Below, piece after piece: positions 25,525 to 33,434 of a stretch of 47,281 nt of DNA. The notes below the pieces were generated by a model that was not told where the DNA came from, did not search any database, and worked only from the letters and a program-made list of their open reading frames with translations. Position 1 is the stretch's first letter. Each line of letters opens with the position of its first letter. A program made the translations under genes and the position numbers. This DNA comes from a bacterium (lineage in GTDB: Bacteria; Verrucomicrobiota; Verrucomicrobiia; Opitutales; Opitutaceae): assembly GCA_010027235.1 (NCBI GenBank), contig RGVP01000004.1, positions 1-47,281 on the forward strand, written 5' to 3'.

Positions 25525-25540
25525 CTGTTCAAGTGAACAG
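25525..25540 (+). promoter_or_regulatory. LexA (SOS) box in the recA promoter
   Basis: CTGTTCAAGTGAACAG has perfect 6-bp arms around AAGT and contains TGTTC-N4-GAACA, the LexA-binding motif reported for Verrucomicrobia. It lies 115 bp before the recA start and overlaps a possible promoter (TTGCTG, 17-bp spacing, TTTCTA), placing it between -35 and -10. LexA repression of recA is inferred. Confidence 0.75.
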
Positions 25541-25654
25541 CACTTTTCTAGAGCTCTCACTTGCCAGCATCGGAAGCACTGTTTCCCGTTGGTATCTCGA
25601 TTGCAGCCGGGCGATCGCTCGGCTTCCTAACCCAAACCACTAAAAGTATCCGTC

Positions 25655-26737
25655 ATGTCCAAAGCCGCCCCCGTTAAAGTCGCTGCGTCCACTGCCCCTG
25701 CGATAGCCAATTCAGATCGTAAGACGCTCGATCTGGCCGTCAGCTCCATCACCAAACAGTTCGGCGAAGGCTCGATCATGCGCCTCGGCGACAACCATAA
25801 GATGACCGTCGAGACGGTCTCGACCGGTTCTCTCGCGATCGATCTGTGCCTCGGCGGCGGCGGCCTGCCCCGCGGTCGTATCATTGAGATCTACGGGCCG
25901 GAATCCTCCGGTAAAACCACCTTCTGTCTCAGCGTCATCGCCGAGGCCCAGCGCCGTGGCGGCCTCGCCGCCTTTATCGATGTCGAGCACGCGCTTGACC
26001 CGAAATATGCCCGCGTAGTTGGTGTGAAGCTCGACGACCTGCTCGTCTCCCAGCCTGACTCCGGCGAGGACGCGCTCAATATCACCGAGACACTCATTCG
26101 CTCCAACGCCATCGACGTCATCATTATAGACTCCGTCGCCGCCCTCATCACCAAGGCTGAACTTGAGGGCCAGATGGGCGACATGACCATGGGCTCGCAG
26201 GCACGCTTGATGTCTCAAGCCATGCGCCGTCTCACCGCTGTGGTGAGCAAGACCAAGTGCATCTGTATTTTCACCAATCAGATCCGCGAAAAGATCGGCG
26301 TTATGTTCGGCAACCCCGAGACCACCTCGGGTGGCCGCGCGTTGAAGTTTTTCTCTTCTATTCGCATCGATATCCGTCGCAAAGATCAACTTAAGACGCC
26401 GGACGGCAAGATCATCGGAAACCGCACCAAGATCAAGGTGGTCAAAAATAAGATCGCCCCACCTTTCACCGAGTGCGAGTTCGACATCATGTATGACGAA
26501 GGCATCAGCCGCACTGGCTCGCTTCTCGACCTCGGTATCGAGCACAAAATTCTTGATAAAAAGGGTGCTTGGATCGCCTATCAGGGCGAGTTGATCGGGC
26601 AAGGGCGTGATGCCGCCAAACAAGCGCTCAAGGATAAGCCCGAGCTTGCAGCTAAAGTTCAGGCGGCGATCCAGGAAAAGGTTTCCGTTGCCGGCGGGAC
26701 GGTGGTGACCGGCGCGGCCGAAGACGCGGCCGAGTAA
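25655..26737 (+). CDS. recA: Recombinase RecA
   Basis: It forms nucleoprotein filaments for strand exchange and LexA self-cleavage. The hallmarks are complete: Walker [11 protein letters not shown] near 87-96, Walker [13 protein letters not shown] near 150-161, [14 protein letters not shown], and the DNA-binding loop region [20 protein letters not shown] near 207-226. A short N-terminal extension ([15 protein letters not shown]) precedes the core, and the tail (after about 330) is Ala/Val-rich with a modest acidic end. 360 residues. An SOS box upstream and an isolated operon structure suggest damage-inducible expression. Confidence 0.98.
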   Translation: MSKAAPVKVAASTAPAIANSDRKTLDLAVSSITKQFGEGSIMRLGDNHKMTVETVSTGSLAIDLCLGGGGLPRGRIIEIYGPESSGKTTFCLSVIAEAQRRGGLAAFIDVEHALDPKYARVVGVKLDDLLVSQPDSGEDALNITETLIRSNAIDVIIIDSVAALITKAELEGQMGDMTMGSQARLMSQAMRRLTAVVSKTKCICIFTNQIREKIGVMFGNPETTSGGRALKFFSSIRIDIRRKDQLKTPDGKIIGNRTKIKVVKNKIAPPFTECEFDIMYDEGISRTGSLLDLGIEHKILDKKGAWIAYQGELIGQGRDAAKQALKDKPELAAKVQAAIQEKVSVAGGTVVTGAAEDAAE

Positions 26738-26804
26738 AAGCCCTTCTCTATCTGCGTGGTGGGACTGATTTCCGCATCGCGCTTGGTGTGCGCGCCGAAG
26801 ACTC

Positions 26805-26834
26805 GCGGTGGGTTAAAACCCACCGCTTCGAAGC
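26805..26834. repeat. Palindromes after recA
   Basis: A 10-bp perfect inverted repeat GCGGTGGGTT/AACCCACCGC with a 2-nt spacer is joined to a second palindrome GCTTCGAAGC sharing its last bases. They lie between recA and the next gene. There is no T-run, so this is either a factor-dependent terminator structure or an operator for the downstream gene. Confidence 0.5.
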
Positions 26835-26909
26835 GGGCGGGAACCTGTTCTCCTAGGCAGGGTCGTTAGACGGGTTGCACCCTTCAATTCGCCCCCTCTC
26901 TATCCGTCT

Positions 26910-27599
26910 ATGAGCAAAAAAATCTGGACGGGTATCGCGTTGGCGGCGGCCGTGATTGCGATGGGCTGGTGGTGGCTGGAGCGTAGCACTAGGCCGGCCC
27001 CCGCGACTAGCCCGGTGCACGAGCTTGCCCTCCAGTCTGTCCCGCCCGCTCTGCCGCCACTTCCTCCTCCTCCGGTTCCGGTCGAGACTGAGTCGCCGTC
27101 GGATAATCTAGCCGCCACCCACACTTCGAACGCGACCATTGCCCCCACCGGTGACCAACCCGCACTGGAAGAGCCTTTGTCCAACGTATTGCCTACGGCT
27201 GGCGAGATTCTCGCCGAGCCGGGAGACGACTATGTCAAAATCGCCCAAAAACTCGGAGCCCTCGTGCTCGACTCGCGTGCTTCCATAGAAAACCGCCGCG
27301 AGGCGCTCGCGCACACGCTCAACCTTTCTGTTGGCCATGAGGCCGAGGTGCTGATTCCTTTGGTTAAAGATTTGCGCCTGCCGGATGAATTGGCCGAGGA
27401 CATCCTTTCTGAGGCGCTTAACCGCCCGCTTCGTTTTCAAGCCGACCTTTACATCGAGGCTCTGGTCACCCGCACCACCCCGGAATTATCACTCCGAATC
27501 CGACAGCACCTCGCTTTTCTCACCGATGGTCCTGACCTTGGCCCGACGAGTTCGGCTTGGCGGGGCGCCCTTGCTAAGGCGAAGGCCGGTTGGGAGTAA
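26910..27599 (+). CDS. Membrane-anchored protein of unknown function
   Basis: A 229-residue protein not recognised. A single N-terminal helix (IWTGIALAAAVIAMGWWWL) with short basic start suggests a bitopic anchor with the rest outside the cytoplasm. A low-complexity Pro-rich segment (ALPPLPPPPVPVETESP) follows, then helical repeats such as DYVKIAQKLGALVLDSRASI, RREALAHTLNLSVGHEAEVL and LPDELAEDILSEALNRPLRF, which resemble HEAT-like repeats. The next gene is an exported TPR protein 25 bp downstream, so they may act together at the envelope. Confidence 0.7.
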   Translation: MSKKIWTGIALAAAVIAMGWWWLERSTRPAPATSPVHELALQSVPPALPPLPPPPVPVETESPSDNLAATHTSNATIAPTGDQPALEEPLSNVLPTAGEILAEPGDDYVKIAQKLGALVLDSRASIENRREALAHTLNLSVGHEAEVLIPLVKDLRLPDELAEDILSEALNRPLRFQADLYIEALVTRTTPELSLRIRQHLAFLTDGPDLGPTSSAWRGALAKAKAGWE

Positions 27600-27624
27600 T
27601 TTTAAATCAATTTTCGTGTCCGTC

Positions 27625-28575
27625 ATGTCGTATCGTTTTTGGGTTCTGTTCCTACTCACCCTGCTGCCGGGCTTAATTTCTGCTGGCGCTGACTCTGCGA
27701 CTGCGTCCGCCGTGGATCCGGTGAGAGGCCAACCGCCTTCCGATGCGGGCGGGACGCCGGAGGCGGTGTCGGCTCTTACTGAGCTGGTTGCCAGGCAAAA
27801 GGTGATTTTAACCGAAGCGCGCCAAGCAGAGGATGCCAGCGAGTTGGAGGATGCGCGTCCTCGCCTACAAAAAGTGGTTCAGGGCTACGAAGACCTGCTG
27901 CATAAATACGGCGACTTCGCGGCGGCGTGGGCGGCCTATGGTTTGTTTCTCTGCGATCCGCTGGTTGAAGATCGTCGGGTAGCGCTCTCGCTTTTGCTTA
28001 AGGCCAATGGTCTCGATCCTGATTTGCCGATGGTCAAAAATCAGATTGGTGTGCTCATGGCAGAGCAAGGTAGGGTCATTGATGCCCTGAATTATTTTCT
28101 CGCCGCTAGCGACCTCGCTCCGCGCGAACCGCTTTACCACTTTCAGATCGGCCTCGTTCTCGACGAGGGTCGCGACGTCTTCCTAAAAACCAAGGCCTGG
28201 TCGCCAGAGACCATCGACAAAACCCTACTGGCGGCTTTCGCCCGCGCCGTCGAATTGGCTCCTGACCGCACCGACTATGCCTACCGCGCTGCCGAGGCCT
28301 ACTACGGCCTCGCGACGCCGCGTTGGGAGGAGGCGCTGGCGAAATGGACCGCTCTGGAGGATCGTCTGGAGGGACGGGTCGAGCTGCAGGCGGTTCGGCT
28401 GCACCGGGCACGGGTGCTGTGGAAACAGGGTCTAGCGGCCGACGCGCGCGAACTGGCGGACTCGGTGGATGCGTCCGAGCTACGTGGAAGCCGAGAGAAA
28501 TTGCGGGCTGAATTCGCGGCGGATGAGGTCGCCGAGGCGGCCGGAGCCTCCGCCCCGGGGGTGACAGGCAAATAG
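27625..28575 (+). CDS. Exported TPR-repeat protein
   Basis: A 316-residue protein with a signal peptide (MSYRFWVLFLLTLLPGLISA). After a variable stretch come tetratricopeptide-like helices: LHKYGDFAAAWAAYGLFLCD, LLLKANGLDPDLPMVKNQIG, GRVIDALNYFLAASDLAPRE and AFARAVELAPDRTDYAYRAA. The last repeat scans EALAKWTALEDRLEG. A much longer in-frame upstream extension overlaps the preceding gene and is not credible, so the ATG at MSYRFW was chosen. Probably a periplasmic protein-protein interaction module; no specific process can be assigned. Confidence 0.85.
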   Translation: MSYRFWVLFLLTLLPGLISAGADSATASAVDPVRGQPPSDAGGTPEAVSALTELVARQKVILTEARQAEDASELEDARPRLQKVVQGYEDLLHKYGDFAAAWAAYGLFLCDPLVEDRRVALSLLLKANGLDPDLPMVKNQIGVLMAEQGRVIDALNYFLAASDLAPREPLYHFQIGLVLDEGRDVFLKTKAWSPETIDKTLLAAFARAVELAPDRTDYAYRAAEAYYGLATPRWEEALAKWTALEDRLEGRVELQAVRLHRARVLWKQGLAADARELADSVDASELRGSREKLRAEFAADEVAEAAGASAPGVTGK

Positions 28576-28629
28576 TCTGGCCGGCGAGGCCGCTGACCGC
28601 AGGGTTTAGATTCCGCCTGAATTTCGTCC

Positions 28630-29418
28630 ATGTCTCCTTTTCATAAGCTCGAACGCTGGCTTCAACCGCTGGCACTGCCCCATGTCTTGCTCGCGATTGT
28701 GGCGGGACAGACCTTTTTCTATATCGCCGCCATGCTCGAGGTAGTGAACCTCGAGCGTCTGGTCTTAGCATGGGGACTGGTGGAGCAGGGAGAGTGGTGG
28801 CGCCTAGCCAGTTTCGCGCTCATGCCCCCAGCCTCGCATTGGGCCTTAGTGGCTTTCGCGCTCTACATGGTGTATTTTCTCGGCGACACGTTGGAAAAGG
28901 AGTGGGGCACTCTGCGATTGAACCTCTTTCTGCTGACCGGTTGGGCGCTCACGGTGGGGGCTTCGTGGATCGCGCCGGAGGCGGTTATGGGTAACGGTTT
29001 CATCAGCGGTTCGGTCTTTCTGGCGTTCGCCTACTTGAACCCTAATTTTACGTTCTACGTCTTCTTTATCTTACCGGTGCGAGTAAAGTGGCTCGCGCTG
29101 ATTACTTGGGTTTTTTACGGCTACACCTTGATCACGGGTGGCACCGTGGATCGGCTCGCGGTGCTGGCCTCGACGGGTAACTTTCTGATTTTCTTCGGTG
29201 CCCGTATCGTATCTGACCTACGTTCCGGCAAGCGCCACATGGAGGGGCAGCGTCGGCGGGTGGTCGAGCGTCGCGAGGCGGAGGCGGCGGGTCCACGCCA
29301 CCGCTGCGTTACCTGCGGCAAGAACAGCGAGACTCACCAAGATGAAGATTTTCGCTACACGGCCGACGGCCAGTGTTTTTGCTCCGAGCACTTGCCCCGT
29401 CGTCTTCCCGCCCCATGA
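28630..29418 (+). CDS. Rhomboid-like membrane protein with zinc-ribbon-like tail, probably inactive
   Basis: A 262-residue protein with about six helices in the layout of a rhomboid. The WWRLASFALMPPASHWALVA segment resembles the L1 loop and second helix, while FLGDTLEKEWGTLRLNLFLL is the TM3 WG block. The catalytic GxSG serine position reads NGFISGSVFLAF, and no histidine follows in the last helix (ASTGNFLIFFGARI), so proteolysis is unlikely. The tail is basic and ends in CVTCGKNSE plus CFCSEHL, a four-cysteine metal-binding-like motif. prmB overlaps its stop by ATGA, indicating coupled translation. Confidence 0.75.
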   Translation: MSPFHKLERWLQPLALPHVLLAIVAGQTFFYIAAMLEVVNLERLVLAWGLVEQGEWWRLASFALMPPASHWALVAFALYMVYFLGDTLEKEWGTLRLNLFLLTGWALTVGASWIAPEAVMGNGFISGSVFLAFAYLNPNFTFYVFFILPVRVKWLALITWVFYGYTLITGGTVDRLAVLASTGNFLIFFGARIVSDLRSGKRHMEGQRRRVVERREAEAAGPRHRCVTCGKNSETHQDEDFRYTADGQCFCSEHLPRRLPAP

Positions 29419-30386
29419 GTGCAGCTCGAGCCAAGATCAAAGCTGCGCCCGGCGCGCCGCCACGTCCAGCCAGTCTGGCGGCTCTGCCCCCGACTTCTCA
29501 ACTGGCTACGCTGGCGGGCTGGCTTGCCTTCGCCGAAGAGGTTTACGCTAAGGCGGGTTTGGCACTCGGGCAGATCACCGACAACGTCCACGACGAGGCG
29601 CTTTATCTCCTTTTACGCACTCTGGATTGGCCACTAGAGAGCGGGCCTGAGGTCTTGGAAAAGTCGCTCGCGCCGGCCCAGCGCATTGCGTTGCGCGAGG
29701 TGTTGCACGCGCGGGCGGTGAAGCGCGTCCCGGCGGCCTATCTGACGAAAGAGGCATGGCTGGGCGGCCTGCGTTTTTACGTGGATGAGCGGGTGATCAT
29801 CCCGCGCAGTTATTTTGTGGAGTTGATTCCGGGGCTGCCGGGTCTCCTTCCGGCGAGCGTGAACGTGCGTCGTGTCGCCGATGTTTGCACCGGGTCCGGC
29901 TGTTTGGCTATCTTGCTGGCTGAGGCTTTTCCCGAGGCGAAGGTCGATGGACTGGATCTTTCTCCCGCTGCGCTCGCCGTGGCTGCCGTAAACGTCAAGG
30001 CCCACGGTGCTGGTCGGCGAGTGGCGTTGCACCAAAGTGATGTGTTCGACGCGGTGCCGCCACCCAAGGGCGGCTATGACTTAATCATCAGTAATCCGCC
30101 TTATGAGCCTAGTGCACACGTGGATCGACAAGCACCCGAGTTCAAGGCCGAGCCGCGGCTGGCGCACGACGGCGGGTCAGACGGCCTCGTGATCGTGCGT
30201 AAACTCTTGCGCCAAGCAAAGGATCGGTTGGCGCCACATGGTGTGGTCGCGGTGGAAATTGGAGGTCTGCGCAAGGCGGTGAATCGCGAGTTCGCGGCGC
30301 TCGCGCCCGAGTGGCTTGAAACGGAGGATGGGAGCGACTGTGTCTTCGTAGTGCGTGCCGCGCTTTTACAAGCTTGGGCGGGGTGA
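29415..30386 (+). CDS. prmB: Ribosomal protein L3 N5-glutamine methyltransferase
   Basis: A class I SAM methyltransferase that modifies the GGQ-like glutamine of L3. The SAM-binding VADVCTGSGCLAILLAEAF lies near 152-170, and the substrate loop YDLIISNPPYEPSA contains the NPPY signature near 220. IIPRSYFVELI (near 130) is the segment that distinguishes PrmB from the release-factor enzyme PrmC. The ATG at 29415 (ATGA overlap) gives 323 residues; a start 42 bp earlier would only add residues from the overlapping tail. PrmC is a possible alternative. Confidence 0.85.
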   Translation: MSAARAKIKAAPGAPPRPASLAALPPTSQLATLAGWLAFAEEVYAKAGLALGQITDNVHDEALYLLLRTLDWPLESGPEVLEKSLAPAQRIALREVLHARAVKRVPAAYLTKEAWLGGLRFYVDERVIIPRSYFVELIPGLPGLLPASVNVRRVADVCTGSGCLAILLAEAFPEAKVDGLDLSPAALAVAAVNVKAHGAGRRVALHQSDVFDAVPPPKGGYDLIISNPPYEPSAHVDRQAPEFKAEPRLAHDGGSDGLVIVRKLLRQAKDRLAPHGVVAVEIGGLRKAVNREFAALAPEWLETEDGSDCVFVVRAALLQAWAG

Positions 30387-30409
30387 CTGAGAGTCCCCGC
30401 GCCCGTCCG

Positions 30410-30547
30410 TCAGGCCGGAGGTAGGGTTTGTAGCAAACGGCCCCCTGCGAAATTATCGGCAGCTATGTAGCCACCTTGCAGGCGGGCTAATTCACGAGCT
30501 AGGGCCAGCTCGTGGCTGACTTTCGCCCGGCTTGGCGGATTAGCCGC
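30410..30547 (-). pseudogene. Possible histidine kinase remnant
   Basis: After the mlaD stop a 45-codon open stretch without a good start reads AKVSHELALARELARLQGGY and ends AGGRLLQTLPPA followed by a stop. SHEL resembles the H box, and LARELARLQGG-I-A-A with GG...TLP resembles the end of the HATPase domain of sensor kinases. It reads as if the H box were joined to the C-terminal end by an internal deletion. It could also be chance. The rest of this gap contains a CACGAGCT/AGCTCGTG inverted repeat at 30493-30514. Confidence 0.35.
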
Positions 30548-30558
30548 CTATGGGTGAA

Positions 30559-31038
30559 TTATTTCGCGTCCGCTTTATCCTTTACGCCACCGAAGGCGAA
30601 GCGGCTGATGAGGGACTCGAGGTCGACTGCGCTTTCCGTGTCGGTGATGAGTTCGTTCGGCTGGAGAAGTTTGTCATCTGAGCCGGGGCTAAGCGTGATA
30701 TTTTTGTCTCCAATCAGCCCACTGGAGCGGATGGCAGCGAAGGTATCAGCCGGGAGTTTTAGGTCGCGGCGCACGCGCAGGGTGGCGATGGCGGCGTAAC
30801 GTTCGTCTAGCTCGACTTTTTCAACTTGGCCGACGGCGACGCCGGCGATGAGCACGCTGGCGCCGGGGGCGAGGCCGCCAAGGTTGGTGAAGCGCGCGCG
30901 CACGGTGGTGGTGTCGACCGCCACGAGGGCGCCGCCGCCAATCTTGACGGCGAGGAAAACGAGGGCGGCGAGGCCGGCGAGGACAAAGGTGCCGACGGCG
31001 AGGTCCAGGCGGGTATATTTGACGGGGGTGGCTTGCAT
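30559..31038 (-). CDS. mlaD: MlaD/MCE-family phospholipid transport protein
   Basis: A 159-residue protein with an N-terminal helix (VGTFVLAGLAALVFLAVKIG) and an MCE domain: LGGLAPGASVLIAGVAVGQV, LDERYAAIATLRVRRDLKLP and GLIGDKNITLSPGSDD. It is the inner-membrane-anchored substrate-binding ring of the Mla retrograde phospholipid system. It lies 20 bp after the ATPase gene of the same system. It is slightly shorter than the E. coli protein (183 residues), mainly in its C-terminal part. Confidence 0.9.
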   Translation of the reverse strand: MQATPVKYTRLDLAVGTFVLAGLAALVFLAVKIGGGALVAVDTTTVRARFTNLGGLAPGASVLIAGVAVGQVEKVELDERYAAIATLRVRRDLKLPADTFAAIRSSGLIGDKNITLSPGSDDKLLQPNELITDTESAVDLESLISRFAFGGVKDKADAK

Positions 31039-31058
31039 GACAGGAGTAGGAGGGTGGA

Positions 31059-31886
31059 TCAGCCGAGGTCGGCCGACAGGGCGGCACCGGCGCGAAGGGC
31101 GGCGATGTTTTTAGCGAGAGCGGCCGGGCTATCGCGGAAAGATGCAACCACTGGATCGGCCGTGGTGGAAAACTCAGCTGGAGTGCCGGAAAAACGGATA
31201 CGGCCTTGGTCGAGCAGAGCGAGATGATCGCAGGCGGCCAGGGCTTCGGGCAGATCGTGGGTCACGACTACGGCGGTGAACCCGAATTCACGCTGGGCGT
31301 GGGCGATCAGGGCGAACACGGCGTTGCGTCGGAGGGGATCTAGGCCGGCGGTGGGCTCATCGAACAGCACGATCTCCGGGCGGGTGACCAAGGCCCGGGC
31401 AAGGGCGAGTCGTTTCTGCATACCGCCCGACATCTGCGAGGGGTAGCGGGTGGCGTCGGTTTCCAATTCGAGTCTGCGCAGCGCTTCGCGCACGCGCGCA
31501 TGTATCTCCGTCTTGGGTAGCAAGGTGGCTTGCTCGAGGGGTAGCGCCACGTTTTCCCAGGCGGTGAGTGAGTCGAGGAGGGCGTTGCCCTGAAAAAGGT
31601 AGCTGCAGCGGCGGCGAAAGGCGGCCAGAGTCTCGGTGCCCGGTGCGGTGTCGACAGCGGTGGCGCCGAGCGGGTGGCCCTCGAACAAGACCTCCCCGCC
31701 GTCGGGCACGAGCACGCCGGCGAGGCATTTCAGAAGCACGGACTTGCCGGTGCCGGACTTGCCGATGATGGCAAGCACGCGGCCACGGGGCACCTCCAAG
31801 GTGACGTCGGCGAGCACGACCTGGCTGCCGAAGCGTTTTACCAGACTGCGCGTAGCGAGGAGGGGGGCTTTTGCGGATTCGGTCAT
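31059..31886 (-). CDS. mlaF: Mla-type ABC transporter ATP-binding protein
   Basis: The ATPase of the phospholipid-transport complex. It has Walker A IGKSGTGKSVLLKCL, Q-loop LFQGNALLDSLTAWEN, signature MSGGMQKRLALARALV, and Walker B IVLFDEPTAGLDPLRR. The KRFGSQVVLADVTLEVPRG start and the MSGGM signature variant are those of the MlaF subgroup. mlaE is 9 bp upstream and mlaD 20 bp downstream, giving a compact E-F-D operon. It has 275 residues, and the C-terminal part ends with ALSADLG. Confidence 0.94.
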   Translation of the reverse strand: MTESAKAPLLATRSLVKRFGSQVVLADVTLEVPRGRVLAIIGKSGTGKSVLLKCLAGVLVPDGGEVLFEGHPLGATAVDTAPGTETLAAFRRRCSYLFQGNALLDSLTAWENVALPLEQATLLPKTEIHARVREALRRLELETDATRYPSQMSGGMQKRLALARALVTRPEIVLFDEPTAGLDPLRRNAVFALIAHAQREFGFTAVVVTHDLPEALAACDHLALLDQGRIRFSGTPAEFSTTADPVVASFRDSPAALAKNIAALRAGAALSADLG

Positions 31887-31895
31887 CGGGGCGGG

Positions 31896-32672
31896 TCAGA
31901 CCAGCAGGGAAGTGATCAAATAATCGGCGGCCAGCACAGCTATGCTCGAGAACACGACCGCGCGGGTGGTGGATGCGGAGACGGCACGGGCCCCGGTGGC
32001 GCCGGTGCGCCGGTGGGCGTTGAAGCCGTTGTGGCAGCAAAGGGCTATGGTGAGCGCGCCGAACACGAAGGCTTTGACCATGCATTCGGAGACGTCAGCT
32101 GCCTTCACCGCGTTATCGATAGAGGCCCAGTAGACGTTGCCCGCCAGTGGCAGCAGGATGCAGGCGGACAGCCAACCGCCAATCAGCCCGACCAGCGAGA
32201 AGAAGGCGGTCATGATCGGGAACACGATGAGGGCGGCGAGCAGTCGAGGCGCGACGAGAAAACCGAATGGGTCTATTCCCATCGTTTCAAGGGCGTCGAT
32301 TTGTTCTGAGTTTCGCTGGATACCGATTTCAGCGGTAAGGGCCGAGCCAGCTTGGCCGACCAGCATGAGTGCGGCGAGGACGGGGGCGAGTTCGCGGATA
32401 AGGGTCAGCGCGACGAGGGGCCCGAGTAGGCCGGAGGAGCCGAAGCGGTTCAGGGTATGGTAGGCCTGTAGGCCGAGAACGAGACCGGTGAAGACGCCGA
32501 CGATTAGAATGACGGGCAGACAGCGAACGCCCTGTTCGTAAACGGAGCGCGCGAGGCGGCGGCCGAGGCGGCGGGAGCCGACGGCGGAGTAAAACCCGCG
32601 GAAGGTGAAGCGAGCGAGGTCGCCGGCTTCGGAGACGATGCGCAGAGAGGATTGGCCGAGGGCGGATAACAT
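31896..32672 (-). CDS. mlaE: Mla-type ABC transporter permease
   Basis: A 258-residue permease with about five or six helices and the family's conserved mid-part: LIRELAPVLAALMLVGQAGS, ALTAEIGIQRNSEQIDALET and MGIDPFGFLVAPRLLA, the highly conserved part of DUF140/MlaE. It forms the inner-membrane core of phospholipid exchange between inner and outer membranes. It is first in the operon and is divergent from rsmD by 114 bp, so the operon promoter is likely in that gap. No MlaC or MlaB gene is present here. Confidence 0.93.
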   Translation of the reverse strand: MLSALGQSSLRIVSEAGDLARFTFRGFYSAVGSRRLGRRLARSVYEQGVRCLPVILIVGVFTGLVLGLQAYHTLNRFGSSGLLGPLVALTLIRELAPVLAALMLVGQAGSALTAEIGIQRNSEQIDALETMGIDPFGFLVAPRLLAALIVFPIMTAFFSLVGLIGGWLSACILLPLAGNVYWASIDNAVKAADVSECMVKAFVFGALTIALCCHNGFNAHRRTGATGARAVSASTTRAVVFSSIAVLAADYLITSLLV

Positions 32673-32786
32673 GGACGCGAAGCATAAAGACCCTGCCGGG
32701 ATTCTTTTGTCGAACGCGCAGTGATTGCGACGCGCGTTCTATTTGCGGTTGCGGCGGGCGGGGCGAGGTTTTGGCTGGGTGAAATT

Positions 32787-33353
32787 ATGCGAATCAGCGG
32801 TGGAGCAGCTCGCGGGACGGTGTTGGTGGTGCCCAAAGGCGATGCGGTGCGGCCGGCCACGGATGGTATGCGCCAAGCGGTTTTTTCTACGCTCGGCGCG
32901 CGGTTGGCCGGTGCGCGCTTCGCGGACCTCTTTGCTGGAAGTGGTGGTTACGGGCTGGAGGCTTGGAGCCGGGGTGCGGCGGGCGGAGTCTTCGTCGAGC
33001 AAAACGCCAAGGCGGCGGCCTGTTTGAGGCAAAATATCCTAACTGCGGCGAAAAGTGCGCGTCGGGATGCGGGCGAGCTGCGGTTGGTGGTGGGCGACGC
33101 CCTCGCCTGGCGGCCCGCAGCGGGAGAGGCTGGACCGGACCTGATTTTTGCCGATCCACCCTATCCGATCATCCCGGAAATCGCACCGCGGCTTTTTGCG
33201 GGCCTGCTTGAGGCGACGGCGGTGAGGGACGACCCCATCGTGGTGCTCGAATACCCGGGCGAACTGGAGCTGGCACCGGCGGGGTGGGTATTGATCAAAC
33301 GGGTCGGCCGCGGGGTGCGGCAGCCTACGGCGGGTTTTTTCCGGAGGGCTTAA
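32787..33353 (+). CDS. rsmD: 16S rRNA guanine-966 N2-methyltransferase
   Basis: It methylates G966 of 16S rRNA. The opening is typical of RsmD, MRISGGAARGTVLVVPKG then RPATDGMRQAVFSTL. This is followed by the SAM motif FADLFAGSGGYGLEAWSRGA near 46-65 and the catalytic DLIFADPPYP near 118. The ATG at 32787 puts RISGG at the second residue as in homologues; an upstream start adds a hydrophobic stretch of no known use. 188 residues, monocistronic. Confidence 0.91.
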   Translation: MRISGGAARGTVLVVPKGDAVRPATDGMRQAVFSTLGARLAGARFADLFAGSGGYGLEAWSRGAAGGVFVEQNAKAAACLRQNILTAAKSARRDAGELRLVVGDALAWRPAAGEAGPDLIFADPPYPIIPEIAPRLFAGLLEATAVRDDPIVVLEYPGELELAPAGWVLIKRVGRGVRQPTAGFFRRA

Positions 33354-33434
33354 TATTTCTCACCTCTCGTAGTCACGCACTGTAAGGGATAGCGGCATGA
33401 CTCGGGTGAGGGACGGCCTGATGTCCGGTAGGAG

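Noticed and set aside
25712..26623. 303-codon frame antisense to recA
   Set aside because: Antisense shadow of recA with no family resemblance.
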